Positions 20,981 to 32,732 of a stretch of 64,000 nucleotides of DNA are shown piece by piece. Numbering within the stretch: the stretch's first letter is position 1; the number at the start of each line of letters is the position of its first letter. Source of the stretch: Semisulcospira habei (taxonomy: Eukaryota; Mollusca; Gastropoda; Semisulcospiridae); NCBI GenBank assembly GCA_036245525.1, contig BTPG01000006.1, positions 73,396,189-73,460,188 of the forward strand. Direction: 5' to 3'. Both the position numbers and the translations under genes were made by a program. The notes beneath the pieces were generated by a model, which did no database searches, was not told where the DNA came from, and saw nothing but the letters and a program-made list of their open reading frames with translations.

Positions 20981-23900
20981 ATGGAGGGAACTAGAAAACA
21001 TGTTCCAAACATTGCCTGCCCTACACAAACCGGTCAGCTTACCGCGGCTGGCGGTTTAACCCTTTTATGCGGTCGAAAAGAAAAACAAAGAAAAAACTTA
21101 TTCTCGGTACGTGGAATGTACGAACCCTGTTGGAGAGAGATCAGACGAAGAGACCGCACAGAAGAACAGCCCTCAGCCAGGGAGCTAGCGAGATATAAGA
21201 TCGACATTGCGGCTCTTAGTGAAACCAGATTTGCTGACGAAGGCTCGATCTATGACCCTGAGGGTGGGTACACCTTTTTCTGGAAGGGCAAAGCTGAGAA
21301 CGAGGACAGGATACACGGGGTTGGCTTCGCCATCCGCACCACGCTCCTCCGACAGCTGCCTTCTCTTCCCACTGGCATCAGCGAACGAGTGATGATGAAG
21401 CTCCGTTTCCAATCTCTCACACCCGACATGTCACTATCATCAGCGCCTAAGCTCCGACACTCACCAGCGCCGATGACGACAAGGAGGCGTTCTATGAGAG
21501 CCTCGACTCCCTCCTGAAGTCCACTCCTGCAAGTGACAAACTCATCGTGCTTGGTGACTTCAATGCTCGAGTTAGGCGCGAATGTGACTGCTGGAAAGGA
21601 GTGATGGGCCCACACGGACTGGGCAAGATGAACAGCAATGGCCTGCTGCTGCTGACATTGTGCGCTGTGAATGAACTCGCCATCACCAACACCCTCTTCA
21701 GGCTGGATAGTAAGTACAAGACAACATGGCTGCATCCTAGGTCCAAGCAGTGGCATCTCATGTCATTGTCCGCCAGCGGGATACTCGTGATGTCAGAATC
21801 ACCTAAGCCATGAGAGGAGCCGAGTGCTGGACCGACCATCGGCTGGTGCGGTCTGTCCTCAACCTGCACATTGCACCAGCACACAGGAAGAAGCCGAAGC
21901 TCACCCGACCTTCATTCAACCTGGCCAAGCTTAAGCGCCCTGACGTCAAGGAAAACTTTCAGTCCCACCTTGATGACCTGCTAACTGCCCATGGACCATT
22001 GACTGGCAACCCAACTGAAATGTGGAACCAGTTCAAGGGGATGGTGGCGGAGTCTGCCAAAGACGTGCTTGGACCCAAGCAGAGGGTACACCAGGATTGG
22101 TTCGATGAGAACAATGAAGAGATCAACAAGCTACTGGAGCAAAAGCGCAGTGCCTTCATCGAGTGGCAGAACGACATCAACTCCTTGTCCAAGAAAGACG
22201 CTTCAAACACCTCCAGAGAAAAGCCCAGAGAGAGCTCCGCAACATGCCGGACACCTGGTGGTACAGCAAGGCAAAAGAACTTGAACACTTTGCTGAATCC
22301 AACAAATCCAAGGAGTTTTTAAGCGCTATGAAAGCTGTCTACGGCCCTGCCAGACCCAGCACAACTCCTCTCTTTTCTTCCGACGGCTTCACCTTGCTGA
22401 AGGACAAAGGCAGCATAACTGAGCGCTGGAGAGAACACTTCTCAAATCTGTTGAACATGCCTTCCACTGTCGACCCCACGGCCCTGGACATGATTCCCCA
22501 GAAGCAGACACTGGATGACCTTGACCTCCCGCCTACCCTGGTCAAGAAAGCGATCAACCAGACTAGCTCCGGCAAGGTTGCAGGCATGGGTGGCATCCCG
22601 CAGAGCTCTTCAAAGCAGCTGGACCTGAGACCCTTGACGCCTTCCTCAACATTCTTACATGCATCTGGGCAGAGGAGTACATGCCACAGGAATTTAGAAA
22701 TGCTACAATCGTCTCCCTGTTCAAGAACAAGGGCAGCAAAGCAGTCTGTGCCAATTACAGAGGGATCTCACTCTTGTCCATTGGTGGCAAGATCCTCGCG
22801 AGAGTCATCCTCAACCGCCTGATCAGCTCTGTATCTGAGGAAGCACTCCCAGAGGCTCAGTGTGGCTTCAGACCCGGCCGCAGCACAGTCGACATGGTCT
22901 TCTCTGTGACAGGTCCAGGAGAAATGCATTGAGCAGCACATGGACCTCTCCGCTGTCTTCATATATCTGACCAAAGCATTCGACACCGTGAACAGAGAAG
23001 CGCTTTGAGTCATCATCGCAAAGCTCGGCTGTCCCAGGAAGTTCACCAACATCATCCGTCTCTTCCATGATGGAATGGTAGGAGTTGTCCAGTCAAACAC
23101 ATCCGCACCCTTCGCACCCTTCGACATTTCCAACGATGTGAAACAAGGTTGTGTTCTTGCCCCCGTGATGTTCAACCTGTTCTTCACGTGTGTCCTGACC
23201 CATGCAGTACGCGACCTTGAGAAGGGAGTGTATCTGAAGTACAGACTAGACGGCTCTCTCTTCGAGCTTCGTCGACTGAACGCCAGGACCAAGTCCATCG
23301 AGAGACTGATCATTGAGGCGCTGTTTGCCGATGACTGTGCGCTGATGGCGCACACGGAGTCTGACCTCCAGACCATCGTCAACAGGTTCTCGGAAGCCTC
23401 TCGACTGTTTGGCCTCACCATCAGTCTCAACAAGACCGAGGTCCTGCATCAACCAGCCCCAAGCACAAGAGCCCCCCCCCCCCCCCCCCCCCCTATCCAA
23501 AGTGCATTTCGAAGGCACCGAGCTGAAGACTGTCGACCAGTTCAGGTACCTGGGGAGCATCATCTCTTCTGACGATACTATCGACAAGGAAATCGCAGCT
23601 CGCATCAGCAAAGCCAGCCAAGCCCTGGGTCGTCTGCGCACTCGTGTGTTGAATAACAACAACGTCAAGCTCTCCACCAAGATCATAGTCTGCAAGGCAG
23701 TAGTCCTCCCCAGCCTCCTCTACGGCTGTGAGTCATGGACGCTGTACAGAAAGCACCTCAAGCAGCTCGAACGTTTCCACATGAGATCCCTGCGCTCACT
23801 CATGGGCATCAAATGGCAAGACAAGGTGACAAACCTGGAAGTCTTGGACAATGCTGGCTTAGTGAGTGTTGAAGCCTTGATCCTAAAGACACAACTTCCG

Positions 23901-25930
23901 TGGACAGGTCATGTCATACGCATGGATGATTCTCGTATGCCACGCCAACTCCTGTATGGTTGTAAAGACGGTGTTTTTACGTTGTACTCAATTAAATCGT
24001 TACATATAAACGTTTATGGAATGAGTGTGTGCGTGGGCTTTCTGCCAATCTGTATAAAGGTGGGTGTTCTATCTCTGTTTACTAGACTCTTTCATCCACC
24101 ACACACGCGCTTACAAACAAGGACAAAGGCCACACAGTTATCTCTCTTTGCCCTCTGTTTAACTTATTCTCATACACTCATAACATACATTAAACCACAC
24201 AATTCACATCATATAAACCAATCTACACAAATAACAATTCACATCATATAAACCAATCTGCACAAATAAATAACAAGTGGCATATAGATTATTCACAACT
24301 TCGGCGCTCACACATTCACTCGCTACCGTAGAGGTCGTTGTCTCTCGAGAGAGACGTCACTCGACTCCTCTTTATACTAGTGTCGACACAGTCAATATCA
24401 CATTGACGACTTGACGGAGATTCCCGAACTGAATATTACTATTCAATGACTACTCACAGATTTAGAACATTCCTAGGCGTGAAATTAACGGCGCTAGGCG
24501 ATAATAGGCTACACTGACGGAGCACTGCATGTGGTCCTGTAGCACGAATCTGTGGCTTACTTCGCTACCGTTGCTGCTCGTAGCACCAGTGATGGTAGGA
24601 CGAAGGAGAGATGAAGGCTTGATGTCCGCACCTGGTCACGTACGTGATGCCTTCAGGACAGCTTCATCGGCCCTACTCCAGGGGTGTCCGCTCCGTACCG
24701 GCCCCGCTGTACACAACATTTATACACTCATAAATGTTCGCTCTTATACCTAAAAAGTCTGAATGTGTCTTCGACACATTATTATACTTTAGAGCGCTCT
24801 AGATCATTTCCTCTGAAAAATGTCTTCTTTATGCCACCATACTACAGTCACTATTGTCATAATTCTTATGACAATTCCTATAGCCACTTTAACACAGTGC
24901 ACACAATTCCTATAGCCACTTTAACACAGTGCACACAATTCCTATAGCCACTTTAACACTTTACACACATTTTACGTACCTACACCCAATGGATTATGAG
25001 CCAAATATTACAATCACAGCTCACCTCCAATTCGTAACATATTACTGCACATTTCATCATTAGGTATACCTAAATATATACTGAATTCTATTCCTATTTC
25101 AGTCCCACATCTTCACATATGAATGAATACAACATGACATCCTAGTTATAACTACATCACATAATTACATGACTAAACAAGTATTGACACGAGCCATCGC
25201 ATTTCCTTCAAACATGGCTCTTCTGCACTCTAATAATAATTCATAAAACAATACTTTCTTTTTCATCTGAATAGCGTTACAGGTCATTATAAATACCGGT
25301 AATAAAAGAATAAATACCTGTATTCAATATACAGCTATCGAATTCTCTAGCCAGAATTCTTCCTCAGAGCCCTAGCGAAAACGACCGCTCGGCTCGACTG
25401 GTATAGCATCTCTAACTGGCAATTATTCCCGAACCCACACTGTCACTCCCACACGTGACACGTGAACATCGCTCACCGCTACATTACCGCACGTGAACAA
25501 TGCTTATCTATACATTACCGCTCGTGAACAATGCTTATCTCTACATTATTCGCATGTGTACATTCGGTCCAACTGCTAATGACGTCACACCATCGTCCGA
25601 CCGAAAACCTGCACTAAAGGCGTTCGTTACAATGGTGCACTCTCAAAAGGCCACAGGAAGCAAGGACGGCCAAAGAAACGCTTCAAAGACTGCATAAAAG
25701 ACAGCCTCAAGTACTGCGTCTTCCCGGTAAAGGAACTTGAAGCACAAGCACAAGACAGATCTGGCTGGCGTGCCGCCACCAGGAAAGCCTGCATGCTCTT
25801 TGAACAAAATCGGCGCGAACGGATCACCAGTGCCAGAGCTCGCAGAAAAACAGCGTCGACTCTCCCTACAGCTACGTTCCAGTGCCCCATTGCCCTCGCA
25901 GGTTTGGCTTCAGGATTGGCTTGGCCAGCC
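20981..25930 (+). pseudogene. RTE-clade endonuclease-reverse transcriptase, multiply frameshifted
   Basis: Endonuclease pieces at 21,170-21,840: 'ELARYKIDIAALSETRF', 'VLGDFNARVRR' (catalytic Asp/Asn) and 'CWTDHRLVRSVL' (terminal His). Linker 21,840-22,670. RT 22,680-23,960: 'NATIVSLFKNKGSK', 'NYRGISLLS', 'QCGFRPGRSTVDM', 'KAFDTVNREAL', 'DVKQGCVLAPVMFNLFF', 'ALFADDCALMAHTE', 'QFRYLGSIISSDD' and 'LLYGCESWTLYRKHL'. After the LTR-like insertion the C-terminal region resumes at 25,637 with a decayed zinc finger near 25,880-25,930. At least five frameshifts, an in-frame TGA after 'NREAL', and a C-run (23,469-23,492) show that the copy is dead. Confidence 0.85.
23956..25636. mobile_element. Solo-LTR-like insertion with 5-bp target duplication
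   Basis: ATGGT at 23,956-23,960 and 25,632-25,636 flanks a 1,671-bp insertion beginning TGTAAAGACGG and ending TTCGTTACA, so it has TG...CA ends and a TGTAA/TTACA terminal inversion. Removing it joins the LINE frame 'LLYG|ALSKGH'. It contains no coding sequence. Inside are a threefold 32-bp tandem repeat (24,871-24,960, 'CCTATAGCCACTTTAACAC') and a twofold 41-bp repeat (24,199-24,270). A solo LTR is the best explanation; its strand and family are not determined. Confidence 0.75.
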
Positions 25931-26007
25931 ACACCCGCAACCACAAACAGAAGTCATGCACAATGACATCGGTTTCGATTGTCTACCCATTACATTACCT
26001 TTAGAGG

Positions 26008-26225
26008 ACACCCCACGTTTGTATCAGTGTATATTTTTTTAACAGCTTGGATTTTTTTACGTTGAATTAAAAATAAAATGAAATAAAATAAATTGGCAAC
26101 TGTCAATGAAGGGGCTAATGTAATGTAAACCAAATTAAGCCATTGCATCATGCGACTGACTTTTGAAAACTTGGTTATTGTCCAAAGAAGGCTACATTAC
26201 AGATTGGCATATTCGAGTAGATCAA
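26008..26225. other. Short interval after RTE element
   Basis: A/T-rich; nothing was recognised. Confidence 0.4.
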
Positions 26226-27322
26226 CAATTTAGTCTAAGGGCGGTGCCAGAATAGCTTGGCGCCTCAGGTGCCAAGCTACTCTGGCAGCACCCTTGAACT
26301 ATCTATCTATATATCCCGTAGTCTTGCCGACCGTTGGGACACCACTGATGACTTGGCAACCCGCTCCCTCCATTCCATTCTGTTCTCTGCCATTCTTAGT
26401 GTGTCGCTCAGCTGCAGTCCTGTCCATTCTGAGATATTGTCCTCCCATCTTTTTCTCTGTCTTCCTCTCCTTTGCTCTCCTTGCACAGTGCCTTGCAGGA
26501 TTGTCTTGGCAAGCCCTGATGATCCCGTGACATGCCCATACCACTTAAGTTTGCGTTTTTTCACAATGGCTAATAGGTCTTCATAGGGTTCGATGGCTTG
26601 CCTGATTCTGCTTCCCATTTTTTCCTTCGTGATATGATCTCTGTACGAAATGCCAAGCAGCCTTCGAAAACATCTCATATCAGTGGCTTGTATCCTCCTT
26701 TCGAGGTCTGCTGTGAGGGTCTATGACTCACAGGCATTTAAGAACACTGAGATGACTAAGGAGCGCATCAGTTTGATATTGGAGCAGAGTGTGATGTTTC
26801 TGTCCTTCCATATTATGGTCTTCAGTCTTGTCAGTGCTGTTGTTGTCTGCGCAATCCTGGACAGTATTTCTGGTTTTGACCCACCCATCTGTCACAATGG
26901 CTCCTAAGTATTTGAATTTCTTAACTGTTTCCAGTTTTTGGCCTCCAACCGTGATTTCAGTGCCAATGCCACTGGCGTTATTGATCATCAGTTTGGTCTT
27001 CTCTGCGCTGATTTCCATACCAAACGCAATGGCTTTACTGTCCACATTTACCACCAGCTGAGCTAGCTCCTCCTTGTTCCCGCGAGACCATCAATGTCGT
27101 CCGCGAAGCGCAAGTTCTTCATTGTTTAGCCTCCAATACTGACAGTTCCTTCATGATCTTTCAGAGCGTCTCTCATGATTCTTTCCAGGAAGATGTTGAA
27201 AAGAGTAGGTGAGAGCAAGCAGCCTTGTCTGACTCCGACTGCTGTCCTAAACCAATTTCCTATTTTGCCGTTGAACTAGCATAGTCAAATTCATTTCAAG
27301 TAATAGTGATGATAAGGGTTAA
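26226..27322. mobile_element. TTAA-family MITE copy 4, split by an RTE fragment
   Basis: The central palindrome lies at about 26,234-26,300 ('GCCAGAATAGCTTGGCGCC' and its complement). The right end is separated by the LINE fragment and resumes at 27,271; it finishes GATAAGGGTTAA at 27,322, the complement of the left end of copy 1. The left end is not recognisable. Confidence 0.6.
26294..27278 (-). mobile_element. 5'-truncated RTE-type LINE inside the MITE
   Basis: TTGAACTA at 26,294-26,301 and 27,271-27,278 is a probable 8-bp target duplication. The minus strand reads RT and post-RT motifs: 'LSPTLFNIFLERIM', 'LRFADDIDGLAG', 'AEKTKLMINN', 'VKKFKYLGAIVTD', then 'MRCFRRLLGISYRDHIT', 'RKLKWYGHVT', 'RRGRQRKRWEDNI' and 'AKSSVV'. 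This is an RTE subfamily distinct from the two copies at 13.5 and 20.2 kb. Several frameshifts. Confidence 0.85.
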
Positions 27323-28086
<764 letters not shown>

Positions 28087-28088
<2 letters not shown>

Positions 28089-28846
28089 GCCACCGAGGAT
28101 ACACTGTCAAACCTACCTTTTCACATCTCCGCTTCAAATGTGTAGTTGTTCTATTCATCTGGAACTAAAGTTCTGAAGTGGAGCGTGGGTAGATGTGCAA
28201 CAGTCACGGATTCTTTTATATGTGATAAATAATCCTGAAAGGTGGTTGTGAACACTTCAAATGTTATTTTTGTTCCACGACTTTCGTTAGCCTAACCTTG
28301 GAGTAGATCTACAACACAGCACCAAGTGTGTTTTGATTTCTTGAATACTTTTTGTGAATGTTTGCAATAGTGTGGGCTTGAAAAAACTTACAATCCTTCA
28401 GTGGCAGTACATTCGAGTTGTTCGGAGAGCCTTTGGACGGTGAGCCTTTGTTTTTCATTCCACGGCGTTCGTCTTTGTCCAACCGACATCGGAGTACTGC
28501 AGTGAGTCTATTGTTTCCTGAATTGACTTTTGTGTGAGTTCTGAACTTCTTTTTAATTAACTGTGCATGGCTCAGGTGAGCGTGTACTTCTTATATGCTC
28601 TAACTAAAAATGATTTGTCAAACAGACTGAAAATTACGTTTTGGCATTGATAACATTGATTGCGTTCATTTGTGCGTCTCGCGCCTTTTGGATCTAGAAC
28701 GGCTGACGCGTCACCTGGAACTTGAGCAGCTGACTCGGACAAATTATCTCCCTCTCGCGAGTGCCTTCCCCTAGAAAAAAAATGTATCCCAATCACGCAT
28801 TGGTATCATAGTCATGCTGTCAAATAACTAATTTCATGCACTATGA
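28087..28846 (+). promoter_or_regulatory. LINE A 5' leader
   Basis: 760 bp upstream of ORF1 without coding signal. LINEs of this group carry an internal pol II promoter in this region, so a promoter is expected here. No individual element could be pointed out. Confidence 0.35.
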
Positions 28847-31490
28847 TTGCCATTTCTGCAGCGCACAAACAACTCCTTGCCAATAAAATGTATATCCATC
28901 ACCATGTCTGAAACATCCGCTACACCTACTGTAGCTACCCGTAATGTTTTCCAGCTACAGGATACTCGCGATGAACTACAAAAGGTTCTGCATTGTTCTC
29001 TCGAGGAGTTATGCGTATGGCGACGTGTCCTTTTGAGACGCTACTGTAAACCCGCGTCACACCAGTCATGTCTACAGATTGAACACCGTGATGACGCTGA
29101 AGCCACTGTACAGGTCCACTGCACCGAGCCCCTTCTTGGCCCATCAATACCGCCTGCTCACCTGTCCAAGACGATCATCAGACTAATCACAGATGACGAT
29201 AAACTTATTACATACAGTCTTTGCTTCAAGCACGTTGAAAACACCGGAACCCTGCTAGCCCAAGGTGTTCTCTGCCCCCTGGTTGGAGAGGATGAAATCG
29301 ATAGTCTTGGACCGCTAGTAGCGTCAATCTTGGATGTGGACTGCCCAACCGCTGCCCTGGAGAAGGCGTATGCACGTCAGATGGCCTCCATCCAGATGCT
29401 TGCGGTATTTTTAGACTTCGCCCCAGCACCTGGAATTCTGAAAGAAACTTGCTTTGACACTTCTACCAAAGCCGAGTGGTCTGACATCGACGAGGAGACA
29501 CTACTGAAATGCTGCCATTCTCCAGTCGCAAAGGGCAAGCATGACATGTCTGAACCGGAGTGGTCAGACATAGAGGAAGAGGAACTTCTCAACTGCTGCT
29601 CCACACCAACAAGTTCCAGCATGCAGCGCATTTGCAGCTCCGCGCGCCGCTATCGTCGCCTACCCACCGTCTTCACCACGCCCCACTTGTTTACAAAGAT
29701 TGCACAGGTAGGAAAGAAAATCAATGAATTGACACATACATTTAAAGCTGCCTCAAAAGCGCTCGAGGCCAGATTCACTGACCTTGGGAAGGAGGGTGTT
29801 GCTGCAGTTAAAGCTGTAGAATCCCGAACTGTCATCCGGGATAACAAAAACAAAGCCCTGCTAGGTCAGCTTGACGCTGCAGTAAAAGCGTTCGAGTCCC
29901 GGGTGGCTGACCTGGAAAGGGAGAAGGTCGCGCTAGCCAGTCAGCTTGGCGCCACTCTGAAAGCTCTAGAGTCCCGGGTCGCTGATCTGAAAAAAGAGAA
30001 CATCACTCTGGTTAGTCAGCTTGTCGCCGCTAATAAGGGCATCACAGCACTGCAAGCACCGCAACAATCTGTGGCTTCATCGGGCGTCCAGGTCACTGAT
30101 TTCAAGCCGTCAGGAGCCTGCAGGTCCTCACTGTCCACTGAGAAGCCTACAACGTGTGAAGTGGCTGCCACTGCCACTGTCTCCACAGGTAATAGCTTTT
30201 CCGTCCTAGATGACAACAGTGAAGACTCAAACCCTATTGTTCCCAAGAGCGGGAACTGCACTGGCCGGATGAAATCGGCTATACCGGGAAAAGGTGCAGT
30301 CCCCGACAGCAATGATCGGCCAGCTACGTCCTCTACACATAATGACTTCCTCTCATCATGCGAACAGCTTCTCCAGCAGCCTATCATGGGCGAGGTTACC
30401 TTCCTCTTTGTTGGAGACTCCGTGCTCCGTCCAGTTGATGTCTACAGGATGGTGCCGGCAGGCAGTAGAGTCCAAAAATGTGCAGTCCCTGGTCTACAAA
30501 TTGCTGACATTGAGAAGTGGGTAACTACCCAGCCAGGCCCACATCACCACGTGCAGCATCTCACCATCCATGTTGGGGTTAATGACTGCACTGACAAGTC
30601 AGCTGTGGAGGAACGCAGGTGGTTCCCATCTCCTTCAGACATGCAAGAAAGCCTTTCCCGCTGCCAGACTACACATGTCTTCCATTGTACCTGCGAAAGG
30701 TGCACACCCAAAAAAGCCAGCAACCCTGACGTCAAATGTGAACTTGAGCACTGCTTGCAAGAAACTTGGCGTTGAGTTCATAGACCATAGCAGCATCTTT
30801 CTCACTGCTAATCAAGCACCGCGTCAAGCTCTCTACCGAGACTCACTACTCCCCAGCCCCCGTGGCACAAGGTACTTGGCACTCAACGTAGCTGCTGTAT
30901 TTGCGTCTCCATCCAGTGACAACCCCCACACTGGGAATCGCTCACACAGGGTTACAGCGGGCAGAGAATCAGAGCACACGCCCGCTCGAAACAATTACCG
31001 TCGACAACACAGCTTTAACCCCTGCGGGCACATTGCACACTCTCAGCAGTCTCTGCAGTCAGAGACTCCTCAGCGTTCTGAAGAGCTCGGCCAGACACGT
31101 CTATACAGTGCGGTGGTTGCTGGAGCGCCCTCTACCCAGCATACGCCTACTGGGGCTCAGAGTTTAACAGATGCACACATGTTGACACCCCCGCACTATG
31201 ACCCTGCTACTAAATCACCTTCTGCAGGTCAGCCATTCTACCTGCCTCGTACTCATCACATGGCGTCACACCCCCTCTACAGCAACAACTCTGAGATGGG
31301 TATGTCTGCCCAGCATGTCTACCGGCCTACATCACCCACACCCACACACTTTCAGCCCAGCGTCAACCCCTTGGAGATGGGGCAGCCTGTCTACTCACCT
31401 GGCTTCAAGGTCCCTTCAGCTCCACATGCACAACCCTTTGACCCCCTGCGGCTTGTTGCAGAACTCCTAAAACCCTACATTATGAGCTGA
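28847..31490 (+). pseudogene. LINE A ORF1: coiled coil plus SGNH-esterase-type domain
   Basis: Frame 1 runs 28,847-30,775, frame 3 continues to 31,490; one frameshift near 30,620-30,645 joins them, total about 850 residues. The second Met (28,904) may be the true start. Residues 150-290 are acidic with two 'EWSDI(D/E)EE' repeats. Residues 290-400 form a coiled coil with two 'ESRVADL' repeats of 32 residues. The esterase-like domain follows: 'FLFVGDSVLRPVD' (GDS box), 'HVGVNDCTD' (third block). The last block, 'YRDSLLPSPRG', has Leu where the homologous LINE D protein has the catalytic His. A Pro/His-rich tail ends 'LVAELLKPYIMS'. ORF1 proteins of CR1-type LINEs bind RNA and carry this esterase domain. 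Confidence 0.8.
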
Positions 31491-32732
31491 GTTTGCAGTA
31501 CGATACACGGTGGCATGCCCCACTCTATGCTCATAACCTTCATACACCTCATATCTCTGTGTGAGAAAGATGATGGGCATAAACTTGGGTATGGCCTTCT
31601 TATTTTATTTTGGTAGTCTCAATCACAGTTTTGTCACTGGCTTACTCCATTTTATGCCCCACGCTTTAGCCCAACTGGAAATCTACATGTCTAGACACTC
31701 ACCGTCCAATACATGTTGGACGGCGCAGGGCATAGAATAGGGTATGACCCTGTAGTTCTAACAATATATTCCGATGTGATGCCGATTCAAGATCTTCATC
31801 GACCGTTGATTGTGAGCTGCGTCTGAGAAAGAAAATGAAATATTGCTTTACTAGCATATGTTGCCGCTTTACTAATGTTGCATATCTGAGACTTTTCACT
31901 TGTCGAAGGTGTTAAGCATAAAACTGAATATGACATCTCTCTGCGTTTGAAATGATATTCTCGACAGGATCCTTTCAGCATGTCAGTAGCATAATTTATT
32001 TTATGCCCATCGCTTTTTTTTTCTTTCCCCTTTACTGTATTGTCTTGACGTGCACTCATACACATTATTCGAGGAAGGCGGTGAGCATAGAATAGACTAT
32101 GACTCTCTATTTATTTTAATTCGTTGGTGATATTCACTACATCATAATCACTAGAATGTTTCATTGTCTGCCTGTCGACTTATCTAATATGTCAGGCTAT
32201 TCTAGGCGCTCATACTCAATACAACAGAAATGTAACGGGCATAGAGTGTCTTATGATTCCTTCAGTATTATATGCCGATATATTACTAGCTGAAAATAGT
32301 AATTCATGGACTAGCATGTCTTACTGTATTTGGATTACTAATATCTATTTAATATCTTAAATGTGTGCTGCGATGGCATCATCTTGACATATCGTGCGAG
32401 TGTTGACACTTTCATCACAAGCATATTTGTATCTGCTTTTGATTTTCTTGGGATTTGTCCGGACATAAGAAATTGCTGGACGCTTATGCGATTTAAAAAA
32501 TAATAATTTTGGCAGCATTGAGTTATAGGAACATTGAACTCTCATTTGTGCCACGTACCGTGTTTGGAAATCTTATTGCGTGTCATTGCTTATTGCATAG
32601 ATTAGATCGTTCGTGTTAAACCTGTTATCGGGTATTTAGCTTCGGTTATTTAGCTTTACTTTCTCATTCTCTTGTTACTTCACATGTGCAACCAGTTTCT
32701 TTTTTCTCCCATTATCCTGTAGTCAGAAAGAC
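31491..32732 (+). repeat. LINE A ORF1-ORF2 spacer with degenerate tandem repeats
   Basis: A word of the form GGGCATA(A/G)A(A/T) followed by TATGA(C/T) recurs at about 31,574, 31,727, 31,913, 32,082 and 32,234, spacing 153, 186, 169 and 152 bp. Surrounding bases are only loosely conserved. There is no reading frame. LINE F has a different tandem repeat in the same place. Confidence 0.6.

Larger units (their letters stand above)
20201..26007 (+). mobile_element. Nearly full-length RTE-type LINE with 14-bp target duplication
   Basis: ATTACCTTTAGAGG occurs at 20,201-20,214 and 25,994-26,007 and brackets the element (20,215-25,993). Without the LTR-like insertion at 23,961-25,631 the element is about 4.1 kb: a 5' region of about 770 bp, one broken endonuclease-RT frame, and a short 3' end ('CATCGGTTTCGATTG') without poly(A). 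Confidence 0.85.

Noticed and set aside
20533..21012. Minus-strand 159-codon gene in the RTE 5' region
   Set aside because: Antisense of the LINE leader, no domain, low-complexity composition.
24871..24960. CRISPR-like array
   Set aside because: Direct 32-bp repeats without spacers, inside an LTR-like insertion of a eukaryotic genome.
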